From Toxotes chatareus (taxonomy: Eukaryota; Chordata; Actinopteri; Toxotidae): a stretch of DNA of 64,000 nt. This document shows positions 13,701 through 25,074 of the stretch, one piece after another. A model generated the notes under the pieces. It saw only the letters and a program-made list of their open reading frames with translations. It did no database searches and was not told the DNA's origin. The stretch spans positions 5,655,950 through 5,719,949 of the forward strand of contig CM028893.1 of the NCBI GenBank assembly GCA_016801885.1, read 5' to 3'. The translations under genes were made by a program, and so were the position numbers. Each line of letters opens with the position of its first letter. The first letter of the stretch is position 1.

Positions 13701-16700
13701 TGGTTCAGTACTCTGTGTCACATATTTGTCAAATATGGTGTGTAATTAGTGTCAGCAAATGAGTGGTATTGCCGTACACCTAATTTTCAGGTCCTGCTTC
13801 TTTAATCCTTTCATTTCCCTTTCCGTTTGTGACTCATTACCCATGCTCTCATCTATTTCCCAGCATGCTACTTTCCTGTGGCTGTCAAACTCTCACCCTG
13901 TCCTTTTTAACTGTGCGTCCCTTTTCTCAGACTCTACTTTCATTATTCTCATTATTTCTTAAACTCTGCGTGATTCTCTCTCTCCAACTTCCTGCTCTTT
14001 CTGTCCCTGTGATCGTTTCTGGTCCCATTAAATTCTGTGCCAAAACTTGACACTTTGAGTGCCCAGCAGGAAGGTTGATCCTGTTGTGACTGGAGCGAAA
14101 TTGTGAAAATTGTCAAAGCTCCCTTACACTCCTGCCTGCACGCTTTGAGGACTTTCTGAACCAAATAAGAAACTTTTGGCTCTGACGTTTACAAGTGTCA
14201 TACAAATGATCCCACTGGCGTGCCTTAGTATGCCTCATCTGATTCATAAAGTATTGTCAACTTCTATCCTAATACATTGCCAGTGTTTCAAATTACATCT
14301 TTTATAATTTACAGATAAGATGAGACAAATTTTCTTGCAGATGGTACCACAGAGGTCGCTCTACAAATGGAGGGACATTCTTTATCCTGTTTTCTGTCCT
14401 TCAGGTAGGCTGTACGCGTGTGTGGCCAAGAAATACTTGGCTATTTGGTAATTTCTCAGTAATTGCCCTGCAACCTCAGGAAATCCTTGGTTTTTCTGCT
14501 TTTCAGAATATCTGAATGCCATCTCACTTTAGGTAATCAAGGACCTTTTTCTTACGATAAAATTGAGCGTGGCACTGTAATATCGTGGCAAAGCTCCAGG
14601 AAGGAAGCTCAGTTGATGGTGTCAGGGGAGCTAAGGGTGACAGGGCGAGCAGTGCCCAGCGGATGCCACATGGACGACATCCCACCTGGCACTGTCACAG
14701 ACGCCATCACAATTAGACAAGCCGTGCTAAAATGGAAGCTGGTGTTGTCTAGCGTGTGACTGACCTTTAAAGATGATTAAATCTGGCAGTCGCACAGTGT
14801 GCTCTGCTGCTCTGTAATCTGTATAAACACTATATATCACTGTCTCACTGTGACTCTCTTTTTGTCAATTGTTGGAGACGAGATGCTTTTTTCTCCCCTC
14901 TCTCTTTTTTTTGCCTTCCATTCTTAAAACCTCTCTGGTTTTTTGTTTGTTTGTTTGTTTCTCTCCCTCCCCTCTCTGCTCAGTTCAGCTGGCCTGGTGT
15001 ATTTTTCTCCACCTGCCAAAACACACATGCAGCAGCAGCACCAACAACAACAACAAAATATGAACACAAATCCCTGATGGAAACTCTTCCATTCTCTCCT
15101 TGAATGCATAAGCCAGACTCCTTTTGATTGACTCCCTCCTTTCTTAGAGTTACTAGCTGGTGTGATAGTGCGGTCGGCACTGACGTGTTGATAACATGAT
15201 AGAAATCTATACTGGAGATTCCTGACTGCACTGTGGTGTTCTGCCTTTCAAATACTGCGCCCTTCCATTTCCTCTTTATCTGTCCTCTGAGACTGATTTC
15301 CCTGCTTCCTTCCACAAAGCCCTCAGACTTCCTGTCTCCTCTTTGAACCTTTTCCTTCTCTTTTCCAATTGAGTTGAGAGTTTATATCTCAATTTCACCT
15401 TTAAAGATAGCCACTACATCTCTGTCTCTCCTTTGAGACAGTTATCCCCACCCTCTCTTTTGATGGTGGTGTGATTTGTTTAAAGTTTAGTCAAACTTCA
15501 GATTGCTTACTGCCTCCTCGCTGAATTTCAGCATCTCTCCTGTGACACCGGATGTCTTGGCTCAGTCTTTCTCGCTTATCTCCCCGCTGTTTTGTTTCTG
15601 TGTGAGTTCCTTTGTGTCGAGCAGCATTTTTCTTGTCTCAAGCTGTACAGCTGAGCCTTCACCTCTACTGATGCTGCCGTTTCATTATCTCCTTAAAGTT
15701 GGTTCACTACAAGAAGGGCATTTTACCTTGTGTTTAAGAGCTAAATTCAGCCAGGGCACCTGGGATTTCTAGTAATATTAGAGACAGCTGTGCAATTTAA
15801 TGCATTCCAATACAACAGCCCTGCAACAAATACAGCCTTTGTGTGTAAAAGGTTGTTGCAAATTTATCAAAGGGTTCCTTGAGCTCTGAATCTGTAAATG
15901 AGGGATTCCAGATACTTTCGCTTCTAGAGATAAAATACCTTTACTTGATAACGTTAAGTAGCAAGTCAGCTCCCTCTGTTATTACAGTATTTTCCATAGA
16001 GGAGGTAATGCAGCTGATCAGCGAGGGAGCTTAGATCTCATTCAGTTCATTAAATTCAATCATTTAATTAGTTCTCCGTGTGTAATCGCCACAAATGTGT
16101 CATGGGACTGCACAAAATCTGCACTCATCTGTTTTGATGTGGCATTTCAATGGAACACCTCTTCGCCTCCTCGCCTCCGTCCTTTCATCTGGCCGACGCT
16201 CTCTCTCTTTCCCTCTCTCTCTCTCTCTCTCTAGCAGTGGATTGCTGTGCTGCAGGGCTTTCACCACGCTGCCTCGTCTCCAGTTCCTCTTCCTGCTGCT
16301 CCCTTGTGACATTATTCCTCTTTGTTTATTTTTTTAAAGCACTACTTCCCATCTCTCTGATATTCCAAATTTCTCTGGGCTCCATCCGGGACTAGGTCTT
16401 TATCTTTCATTACGTTCTGAACTACCACACTCTCCTACTTTCTTCCCTACCCAGGTATATTGTTATATATCATATATGTATATTGTGTACTCACATTTTC
16501 TCTCTTACTCTATTCCTGTGATGGATTTTAATACCTCCCCTCCCTCTCCCCACCCTTGTTTCCTTGCTTTTTTCTTTAGGACCATGTGAGCCCACACCTC
16601 CCCCCCCTCACTGTCTGTCAGTGTCTCTCCTTTCACCCATCCCTCTTTCATCTCAATCTCTCCCTTGGTGATTTGGGTGGAACCTATCTCCTATCTTCCC

Positions 16701-19700
16701 CTTCTCTCTGAATCCATCTCCTCCACCTCCTGAAATCTCTGAGGCCTTATTCCCATTTTAAAATTCACCTGTTCTTCACTTTTGGCTCCATCCATCACTC
16801 AGACTATTAGTTTCTCCTCCCCATCCGTCTTATTTCCATACACCTCTGGCTGCTATTTTCCATACTTTCCCTCAATCCTTCAGATTATACCTATGCACAG
16901 CTTTTCACCTTTCCAATCATTTTTCCATCTGTCAGTTTTCCCTGCTCCCTTCCTGTTGTAGAGTTTGCTCCCTTCACCTCTTCTCAATACCACTTACAAC
17001 TTAGTACCATCTTTATAATACCTTTGGGACACAACATTCAATTCTGCATTAGTGTCGAATGGAATCAAAAAGAAAAACAGAAATAATGCGGTGATGGCAG
17101 TTTCTACCCAGCCTTGTCTCTCCTTGTCTTATTCCATCTCACTCCTGCTATTTCACCCAGTGTTTTGCTTTAGCAACTTCCCGTCTCTGCCCATGCTGCT
17201 GTGGATATTTGAGCTGCTGGTTTTTAAGATTCACAATGTGAACACAACGTGTGAAACTCGTGATCCATCCCTTTTCATGTAAAAAGGGAAAGGTTTGTTT
17301 TACATAAACTCTCTGCTTTGATTTGCTCCTTCTTCTAATCTTTTTTGGCTCTTGTAGAACTCCTTCTTCCCTTTTGCTAGACCCACAGCTCCAGTATACA
17401 AATTGGCTCACAGCGATGCACAGAAACAGTGAGCGAAGATTGGCAGCTTTGCAAAAGCTTTCTTAGGTATGCAGATTAGTTTTTTACCTTATGGTTTTCC
17501 CAAAAAAAAAAGTAGCCTAAACTTATGAGGCAGGGTGTTGTGGTGGTCTCTTAAATAATTTGTGGTAACATGAGGAACGTTGCAACCCTTAACCTCAGAT
17601 CTGGTCTTTATAAATGTTTGATTGTTGTTATGCCTCTGAGGAGGAAGATTTAAATGGAGCTTCAAATTAAAGAGGACATGTCCCATCAAGATTAATACGG
17701 ACACACGACACTGTATGCCACTAAATGTTGCTGTGGATATATCTTGCATTTAGAGTCAGACGCTTTATAAATCCTCTAGCTGTTACAGGGCACACTGTGA
17801 TAAATCTTAGAAACCCCTTTTCCCTCAAAAAATCCCCCTGTTTCCTTTAACGTTTATCCGCTTGTCCTCCCGTTTCACTCTCATCCATTAACTATTCACC
17901 TGTTGGGTTTCTGTGTCATACAGTGATGGAGATAAATTATTAACTACCTTCGCCCCCTCTATCCCTTCATCTGTCTCCCCATTCGTCCTTCCCTTGAGCG
18001 ATCCGCTCGCTCATGTACAAGGTGAACAGTTACACTACTGAAGTGTTGTGCTGTAATGGATAAATATTTAAGGGTTTTTGCATGAAAACAGGAAGGAACG
18101 GACAAAAAATAACTTGTGGTTGCATGTAGAGGAGACGCTGTTAATGTAAGACAATTACCAATACCTGTTGGCAAGTATATCTAAGCTACTGTAGAAATAC
18201 CATTTCAGATGCAGAATATGGCTTGTTGTTTACATAGCGAGTGATGTGTGTTATTATAAAGCAAAAGCTGAACTGACCTGTAGATGAGGGTCTCGTCTGC
18301 GGTGCAGTTGTACTGTATCTGATACATCCAGACAACGTAAGCTGCGGACAAACGTCCCAAATCCCATCTGACCTGAGCCGAGGTTGACGTAACGCCTTGT
18401 ACTCCAACCATCCTCCCTTCTTCCTCGTCCCCCTCGTCGTCCTCCATGCTCCCTCCGTCAGGTCTCTCTCCTTCAGAGGCCCTGCCGCTGTCACCTTCTT
18501 CTTCCTCCCCGCCACCTTTTCTCCCATCCTCCACCTCGCCTCCGCGTCCTACGCCATTGTTAATCCCTCCGTTTTTCCCTGTGCTGATATCCGAGGAGCC
18601 CGGATCAGTCCTTAAAATCCCATTGGTCACGTTCCTGTTGTTCTTGGTGTTGACGTTGTTATTCCCTGTGTTTCCACCTGCTCCTCCCCGGTGAGGCAGG
18701 GGGATTATTTTCAGGTCCACAGCAGCAGTCGCTTCACCTGCTGCATTTATTGCAATACATGTGTATGCCCCGTCATCCCGGGCAACTGTTACTAAGATAT
18801 CCAAGGTCCCGTTGCTGAAGGAGCTGGTCCGGGATGAGTTTGCAATGATGCGGTCATCCGGTGAAACCCAGTGGACTACTGGCTCCGGGTCGCCAATGGC
18901 ACGGCACTTTAGCGTTGCTCTCTGGCCCTCCAAGACCCACAGCTTGTGGGTGTGACGGGTGATGAGCGGTGGTTCACAAGTAAACTCCTCCTCAGGAATT
19001 GACCAGAAATACCTTAGAGATAACGGCAGGGAAGAGAGATGAAGCCAATCAGAGAGAGAGAGGTAGAGCAGAATCATCTTTTTGGTTATCTCCTGAGTCC
19101 TGTGCCCTGAGATAACTTCTGTAAGGATTTGGTGCCATATAAGTAAAATTGACTTGGCTTGACTTTTTTGGCAAAGCTCAGGAGTTGTTCTTGTTTCATC
19201 CCTCCGAGGTGAGTTTGGAAGATTAATGTAGTACATTAGCTTAAAGATCTATGCCATCTTGTCTGTCAATTTAAAGGTAAAAATTCAGTAACACACAGTA
19301 GTCTGAACAGTTTCCCATGCTGCTCTGCAGAAAACAAGACTAAGCAAAGACTTATTAGTGGTGACAGTGATGACAGATGACAACAACAGATGCTCATTTT
19401 CCTTTGTTTTCACTACATAGTTTTGACTGCAGGGTTAGACCGGAAAAATTCTGGGAGAGAGATGCAGGGAAGTGAGGCAGAGAGTCTGAGGTATCAGAAT
19501 AATTACTACAGATATATCACACCACTGTGTCAAAACTCAGTCCTTCTGGCCTACCTGTCCTGCGAGTTTGTGCTCCAGTTCTATTCTTACACACGAAGAT
19601 TCAATTAAGGTGTCATAAAATGTGAGGCCCTTAATTGGATATGTTCTAAAACAAGGCCAGGGCACAAACTTGGAACAGATTGGCCCAGAGACAAATTTGG

Positions 19701-20679
19701 GAAACACTAATAAATGATTTTAATAATGATTTTAATAAATGATTTTCAACTCTAGAAGCTAACATCATTCAACCATTCAAACTATTCCTTTGCTCCCTCT
19801 GACACTGAAGGACTTAGCAGGGTCAACAGATAATCCACTGATCAATCGATGATGTTTACCTTCCAGCCAGGTGAGCAGGTGTGGCACATGTCTCCATGTC
19901 GTCTCCACGGATAAGCCGCCGTAACCATAACAGCTCACAGTTGCAGTGCAGCGGGTTCCCCCCAAAATTTAGACTTATGACAGCGTTGTAGGGGGTGGGA
20001 CTTATTGCACCGGTCTGGGACCTGAAGATGACAGTAGGAGAGGAATCAGTTCACTTGTATAAATTTGTGTTAACCTCCATGAGTTTATTTAAATGCTGTT
20101 TTCCTGAACAATTTGCAGATAACAGTCAAACTAACTCTATAAACCTTATTCTTTAACATGTTTCCATTTTTAATTGTAATTAACCAGTTTGAGTGTGAAA
20201 GCTCAAATAGCAGCACTAGCCTGTTAACATTTTCTTCCTTAAGGTTTAATTTTTTTTTATCACGGTTTTGTAAAATTGCAATGAATTCCTCTTTTTGTGA
20301 TTCAAATTCTAAAGGAGAGAGTTTTAATTACTATTTAATTATTAAGGATTCAAAGGGGTCTAAAGCATCAGAAATGATTTTACTGCAAAGTGAAGTGAGG
20401 TCTTGGCATCAGCAAGTTAACAAGAGCTTGCTCCTGAAAATGAGAGAAACAAGTGATGATGATCCACAACAGGCGCTTACTAACCTACTTAGGAGCAACA
20501 CTTAGCAGTAGCGCTGTGACAGGCGTCTTGCAGCTCAGTGGCGCAAATTAAATTTGGAATAATTTGCAAATAGCAAGGAAGAAAACAAAGTTCTGTGGCG
20601 CTTATTTCCTGAGCAGCTTCCTGGAAGATGGTTCTGAAGATTAGGGTTGTAATAAGATATATGAAATGAATGTGCCATC

Positions 20680-20720
<41 letters not shown>

Positions 20721-23700
20721 GCGTGTGCGTGTGCGTGTGTGTATTTTTTCAAACTTGCTTATTTCTTTTAAAAAGTTGAATAGTTTGACACTGGGTGCTA
20801 TGACAATAGCTGGCTTCTAGCAGAGCATCAGACGGTAAGGAGAGAACAGAAAGAAGTGCGACTGTAAGAATAAAGAAATAATGGACCTCTAACAGAAAGA
20901 GGCAGCTGTAGTCTGCTGTTATATGCTCTTCCATGGCTATATAAACAGATAAAAAGCACCGCTGGGTAAATTTAAATGGCAGCATTTCGTAAAGCTCTCG
21001 GCACATTCGACATGAACTGGAATAAAGATTAAAAAAAAAAAATAAGACTGAATGAGAAAGTAATCTAAAATAAAGAATAGGAGACTTAAGAGGCTGTTTA
21101 TGGAAGCAGTTCAGTCTGACTATAAATGTGAAAGCATAGATTTGTGAGGAAAATAAGAAAGTGTAGTTGAAGTGATGATTTGACCTTAAATTTGAACTTG
21201 TATTTGACAGCAGGCCAACAGAAAGACATGTCTGTCGCTGATAACTGCTCTGTTCGTATTCACTTGACAGTTTGTAAATCAGACACCATACAGCACCTCA
21301 GCAATTTGCTTCAAATCTCAATTGTGTGTTGAGTTCACAGAAGCCCTGTCACAGCTGGACTCACGCAGCTGGACTCAAAACGAAAAATAAGACCTTGACA
21401 CAGGACACTGCTGTTTGTTTCCTGCCTGACACCAACGGTCATTGTTGTGTCTTTTAACCATGTCCTTTCCTCAATGCTAACTGTGTGTTATTACTGTAAC
21501 CATAACAACAAATGTCCTCTTAGCTTAAGGAAGTACTAATTTTTATCATGAACCTAACCGAGTAGTTTTCGTGTCTAAACCTAAACTGTCACCATTCCAT
21601 TGTAGCCATGACACTGAAGGTCCAGTGCACTGCTGCTGGTGCACTTAGTGTAACCGTGAAGGCAAAGGTGTGGTGTGAGTCATATCAGAGGGTGGGGACA
21701 AATGACCTAAGTGGTCTCTCACCTTGGAGGATTTGTCGGAAATAAAATGAGAACACTGATATCTTCCATTATACCTGCTGTCTCTTATGTTCCAGTCAGT
21801 GGACTGTTAAGAATGAAATCATTTGTAGTGGTGCTCCATGCTGTACATACGGATATTTAAATAGCAAATACAAAGAGATTGGAGTGACCACAAATGTTAC
21901 AGCATGTCTGAACACCAGTGTTGTCTCCCTGCGGTTCTGTCAAAAACCACTTGGCTCTGGGCCAATGTCATCTGCCGCAGAATATTTCCACTGAGCCACT
22001 TCTTAGAGAAACATAAAAGACAAAGCTCGAGAGCTACCTTGCAAAGAGGGGATCAGGAGGCAGGGTTCGGAGCCTGTTGGAGGTCATATCCAGTCTTGCA
22101 AGCTTATAGAGCTCTCCAAAGACTCCTTCTGCTATGTGGTCTATCAGGTTATGATCCAAGTTCAAAGTGTGCAGACTGGCCATGTTCTGAATGGACTCCC
22201 ATGGTACCCTGTAGCAATAAAGTAGAGGAATATTTACGTTAGTGTGAGATGAATGGAAATAATATACTTTGTGCCAAGACAATTTGTTTTATTCTTGTTT
22301 AGGAGAAGAGAAAATAGAGAATATCTCTTCAAGGTAAAGGCAGCTGTGGAGATTTATTTCTCTGATGGTTAATGACCTTTGTGGGTACATTTCTGTTGTA
22401 TAAGAAATGAACCTGATTAAAATTGAACTTTACCACTATGTTTTACCACTGTGCTTTGAGTATGTAGTAGTCATCTAGTATTTTGCGGAGGCATTCACTA
22501 AGAACTGTGCATGTTTGGCAGAGACATTTGTTTTCCATCATTGGAAAGATGGTGAAAGTGAAATGAACAGAAATAGTTATTTTAGTAACTTCAAGGGGAG
22601 AGAAAAAGTTGGTGAAAACAGCAGATGGTCTCCATCTTTGTCTATACAGTAGAATGTCTCTAGACAATTAAGCATGTGAGGGGAAAGGAGTACTAGGCAT
22701 TTTGATTTCTTAAATTATGTTTGTGATTTAGATTAGAGAGAGACAGAGAGAGAGAAGCAGGATATTGTGGCACAGCCTCTTTGATATGATCTAAATTACT
22801 GTCCACAATCATTTTTCTTCCATTATTAAATTCATCCCACAGCGAGGCTAGATACATTACATGAGTCAGTTTTAGGCAGAGCAGAAGGGGAGAGTTTGCC
22901 TAAAACCAGGTCATAACAACTTCTTTTTGATATTTTTTTTTTTATATATATGCATATATAAACTGTAGTTGGCAGTTCCCTTCCTTGCTGAGTTGCTCAA
23001 CACCAGTGTCCCAGAAAGTTAACCACATGAGATCAGTTCAAGTTCAGGAGTTGCTCTGTAAAACTCTGCTAAAACTGGTATTTGAACAAATTTAAGCTGC
23101 AGGAGATGCCAGGTGCGCCTCCATTTTCTACACAATTAAATCACGCAAGTGGGCCTCCCCACCTGGATAAGCTCCTGTCGTGATCTGCTTCCACTTTTGA
23201 GCCTTTTTAACCTTGATAAGAAAGAATCTGTGATACAGGTTCACTTTAACTGTGTCAGTAGAATAGACTGAGCAGTACACAACAAAGGGCAAACGGCACT
23301 CGCTAATATATGCATCATTAAAACTCTTTACACTTCTCTTATGGCCTGGTTGAGGTTGGAGAGAGGCCAGAGAGCTCCTGTAGAGGAGACAAATGAAACA
23401 TCTTAATCAGAACTGACAGCCGAAAGCTGCTGAATTCATCAACGCAGTGGGACACACTGAAGAGGAGAATAGGGGATTGATCGAGAATATCGTCATTGTT
23501 CTGACTTATTATTTAGTCCAGAGGAGCAGATAGTGATGCTGTAAGTGTCTCCATTGTCCTAGACAGAGATGAGTGGAATACTTCGCAGTGCGCCTAAAAT
23601 ATGAATGTTGTAGCACAGCAACCGCAACACACACTCATGCACAGTGGAGTAAGCTCAGGTGTGCCCTCATCAAATCTTAACAAAATCGAAGTCATAGAAA

Positions 23701-24639
23701 GTTAGGACCTCATCAAAATTGATTCTCTTTCAGTTTCCTGAGCTTTTAGTGCTCTCCTCCCAGCCTCAGCAGTTTGAACTAGTTTCTCTTCGCTGTGTTT
23801 GCTGACTCTTGTGAGATCACACAAGGTGTTGCCACTGTGCCTTGAAGTGTTGGGAGCTGAGCTGTGCTTCTGCAGCACGCACTTGAGACTGAAGCCTGAG
23901 CACAGGAAACTTAAGAGTATTACTGTGTGTTCTTATTTAACAAAGGAGAGCAGATTAGAATGAGTGAATCCACAGTGCGAGAGGGTGTGGTTGATCGCAA
24001 CAGAGGCCAGAGCTTACCTCCTGAGGTTATTGTAGGACAGGTCGAGGTCCTCCAGTGTTAGCAAGAAGTCATCAAAGGCCTGGGCAGAGACTTTAACCAG
24101 CTGGTTGTTGTTTACGATCAAATGTTGCAGGTTAACCAAACCTGCGAGGTCCCTGGGTCCCAGTGTAGTCAGGCGATTACCTAGATGCACAAATATAAAT
24201 AACACCATTAAGTGTTTTCCATTCTATCTATATGTTACCAGTTTGAATGACCACATCCCAGTAGTTTAAGTCAGGAGTGTAGTTAGCTCACCATCCAGAT
24301 GCAGCGAGCGCAAACTCTCCAAGTCAGCAAAGGCCATCGGTCGAATCAGGTGGATGGTGTTCCTTGACAGAGTCAAATCAACCAAACCGGTCATGTTGAC
24401 AAAATCATTCCCGCCCACCTCCGTGATGAAGTTGTCAGCCAGTCGCAGCTCGACGGTGCGGCGGTCCACGTGTGGGGGGACGAACAGGAGGCCCTTGTCG
24501 GCACAGAGAGTGCTGAGCGACTCTGAAAGATTTCGACACACGCAGTGGAAGGGACAGGCCGAGACCACGCCCCACGTCTCCCCTGCTCCAATCAGAGATG
24601 GCAGCAGGCAGCATGTGACTAGAGTCAGCCAGTGAAACG
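6409..24639 (-). CDS. lrfn4: lrfn4 (SALM3) synaptic adhesion molecule, whole visible gene
   Basis: This is the span of six coding exons of a leucine-rich repeat and fibronectin III transmembrane protein. The family works at synapses as postsynaptic adhesion molecules that bind presynaptic receptor tyrosine phosphatases and, through the C-terminus, PSD-95-type PDZ proteins. Joining the exons gives about 970 residues: signal peptide end, LRRNT, about seven LRRs, LRRCT, Ig, a long linker, FN3, one membrane helix and a long tail ending ESVV. Near-identity to human LRFN4 as I remember it (for example NLSESLSTLCA, LFVPP-VDRRTVELRLADNF, LEESVV) separates it from LRFN1/2/3/5. Every junction has GT-AG ends and keeps frame: phase 1 first, then four phase-2 junctions splitting an Arg codon AG|G or AG|A. 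The initiator methionine lies in an exon I could not place. Whether this is the a or b teleost copy cannot be told from the sequence. Confidence 0.93.
10990..13080. other. pyrimidine-rich tracts in the last lrfn4 intron
   Basis: Most of 10990-11780 and 12660-13080 is C/T-rich on the plus strand (TCC, TCTC and CTT phrases), with a purine-rich island (12534-12625) between. Open frames here are Ser/Leu/Pro/Phe-rich and not genes. Confidence 0.8.
16212..16232. repeat. (CT)n microsatellite
   Basis: About ten CT units in the last lrfn4 intron. Confidence 0.85.
18278..19012 (-). CDS. lrfn4: lrfn4 coding exon: Ig domain, acidic linker, start of FN3
   Basis: The exon starts after acceptor atctctaag and encodes YFWSIPEEEFTCEPPLITRH. 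An Ig domain follows (EGQRATLKCRAIGDPEP to DDGAYTCIAINAAGEA) with both Ig cysteines, the core Trp (VHWVSPDDR) and the DxGxYxC motif. About 95 residues of low-complexity Asn/Gly then Glu/Asp/Gly-rich linker follow (18410-18695), roughly twice the human length as I recall it. The exon ends with the start of FN3 (VRWDLG, VWMYQIQYNCTADETLIYR). It ends AG| before donor GTCAGT at the conserved FN3 intron position. Several N-x-S/T sites are present. The minus frame stays open beyond the acceptor, up to about 19236, but that part is intron with a repeat tail. Confidence 0.95.
19013..19859 (-). other. lrfn4: lrfn4 intron between the LRRCT and Ig exons
   Basis: This 847-bp intron has donor GTAAAC and acceptor tctctaag. 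It contains a non-LTR retrotransposon-like tail around 19105-19165. Nothing else was recognised. Confidence 0.9.
19105..19165 (+). repeat. non-LTR retrotransposon-like 3' tail
   Basis: The sequence reads GTGCCCTGAGATAACTTCTG, then a GGATTTGGTGCCATATAAGT stretch and an AAAATTGACTTGG tail. It is a diverged copy of the tail (gcctTGAGATAACTTctgttgTGATTTGGcgctATATAAaTAAAATTGAattg) common in teleost genomes. It lies in an lrfn4 intron, antisense to the gene. Confidence 0.6.
19860..20021 (-). CDS. lrfn4: lrfn4 coding exon, LRRCT cysteine cap
   Basis: This 162-bp exon has no start codon in frame and is easy to miss. It lies after acceptor tcatcttcag and completes Arg AG|G. It reads SQTGAISPTPYNAVISLNFG, then GNPLHCNCELLWLRRLIRGD, then DMETCATPAHLAG, and ends AG| before donor GTAAAC (phase 2). 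The CNCELLWLRRL motif and following METC are the LRRCT cap with its paired cysteines. Without this exon the LRR block could not join to the Ig domain; with it the protein is continuous and aligns to the corresponding human segment throughout. Confidence 0.93.
20682..20742. repeat. (GT)n / GTGTGC compound microsatellite
   Basis: About 61 bases of GT units, the second half carrying regularly spaced GC substitutions (TGTGCG repeated four times). It lies in an lrfn4 intron. Confidence 0.9.
21540..21600. repeat. possible teleost interspersed repeat
   Basis: CATGAACCTAACCGAGTAGT and the TCTAAACCTAAAC that follows resemble a common teleost repeat in which CCTAACCAAGTAGTTTT-like phrases alternate with CCTAAACCTAACC. 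It is a single diverged copy in an lrfn4 intron. Confidence 0.4.
22038..22208 (-). CDS. lrfn4: lrfn4 coding exon, LRR5-LRR7
   Basis: This 171-bp exon starts after the acceptor ttgctacag and completes Arg AG|G, followed by VPWESIQNMASLHTLNLDHN, the sixth LRR, and the last LRR (LARLDMTSNRLRTLPPDPLF). It ends with Ala-AG| before the donor GTAGCT (phase 2). The ATTL-like and LHTLNLDHNLID blocks match the LRFN4 family. The donor is weaker than consensus at +3/+5 (GTAGCT), but the frame into the next exon is perfect. Confidence 0.93.
22209..24017 (-). other. lrfn4: lrfn4 intron between the LRR3-5 and LRR5-7 exons
   Basis: This 1809-bp intron runs from donor GTAAGC to acceptor ttgctacag. It holds a GA-rich stretch (about 22732-22756) and an AT-rich stretch (22928-22965). 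No exon was recognised. Confidence 0.9.
24018..24180 (-). CDS. lrfn4: lrfn4 coding exon, LRR3-LRR5
   Basis: This 163-bp exon begins after acceptor gcatctag and completes the split Gly codon. It continues LRR3 (NRLTTLGPRDLAGLVN), LRR4 (LQHLIVNNNQLVKVS) and LRR5 (LEDLDLSYNNLR). The donor is AG|GTAAGC, leaving the Arg codon as AG| (phase 2). It is separated from the previous exon by an intron of only 111 bp. The residues align without gaps to the human LRFN4 segment that I recall, including AFDDFL and SLEDLDLSYNNLR-like sequence. Confidence 0.93.
24292..24639 (-). CDS. lrfn4: lrfn4 first identified coding exon: signal peptide core, LRRNT, LRR1-2
   Basis: The exon encodes a hydrophobic stretch (WLTLVTCCLLPSLIGAG) that looks like a signal peptide core. 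The LRRNT cysteine cap follows (CPFHCVC ... TLC), then the first two LRRs (TVELRLADNF, LVDLTLSRN) and the start of the third (LRSLHLDG). The donor is GATG|GTGAGC and splits a Gly codon (phase 1). The 5' boundary is chosen at a pyrimidine-tract acceptor (tttcccag at 24640-24641). The reading frame stays open upstream to about 24946 but that part is low-complexity Pro/Ser/Leu and does not resemble the family. With this acceptor the first two bases (CG) complete a codon from an upstream exon, so the ATG must lie further upstream, for example as ATG G|CG. An unspliced start at the in-frame ATG at 24877-24875 would put over 80 odd residues ahead of the signal sequence and seems less likely. Confidence 0.88.
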
Positions 24640-25074
24640 CTGGGAAAGGGACAGAGTCAGGAAGGGTTCTTTTCGTAGCCCTGGGGCAGGCACAGTGGAT
24701 GAGATGGGATGAGGAGGGCAAAGATGAGACAAGGAGAGGGGGGAAAAGAGAAAGAGAGAGGATGGATGGAGGGAAAAGGGAGAGAAAGGTGGAATGTTCT
24801 GCCCTTTGTTGGGGGTGGAGGTGTGTGTGGGGCAGGTGTTTTCTTCTGCAGGGATTGAGGGGTGGGGGGACAGGCATGGTAGAACGCCTGGCTATCCACA
24901 GACCTGGAGAGAGACAGACAGAGAGGAAGTGGGAGAAAAAGAGCAAAAATGGGTCTTTAGACTTTTCCCTGGTCAGATATCGTTTTATAAGAGATGTGTG
25001 AAGTGTGTTTTTGTGTCTGGTTCCCTGTCTTCCACCTACTGACTAGACAGAGCTGGAACGAGAGCCTGTTCTGA

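Larger units (their letters stand above)
7742..18277 (-). other. lrfn4: lrfn4 last intron (10.5 kb)
   Basis: The intron lies between ...TAC AG| and |A ATT at the conserved FN3 position, with donor GTCAGT and acceptor tctttag. It contains two large pyrimidine-rich tracts and two non-repetitive stretches that may be conserved non-coding DNA (about 10330-10570 and 14520-14760). No exon was recognised inside it on either strand. Confidence 0.9.
20022..22037 (-). other. lrfn4: lrfn4 intron between the LRR7 and LRRCT exons
   Basis: This 2016-bp intron runs from donor GTAGCT to acceptor catcttcag. It contains a long GT microsatellite (20682-20742) and a stretch resembling a common teleost interspersed repeat near 21540-21600. 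No coding sequence was recognised. Confidence 0.9.

Noticed and set aside
15000..15060. Run of AGC/AAC repeats that could encode Gln/Asn
   Set aside because: A short imprecise trinucleotide stretch in an intron, with no supporting exon signals.
19013..19236. Upstream extension of the Ig exon frame with a methionine
   Set aside because: The acceptor at 19013-19014 joins the LRRCT exon in frame, and the extension contains a retroelement tail, so it is intron.
24640..24946. Upstream extension of the first lrfn4 exon frame
   Set aside because: It is low-complexity Pro/Ser/Leu, unlike any LRFN N-terminus, and would place the signal peptide about 85 residues inside the protein. Kept only as a less likely alternative start.
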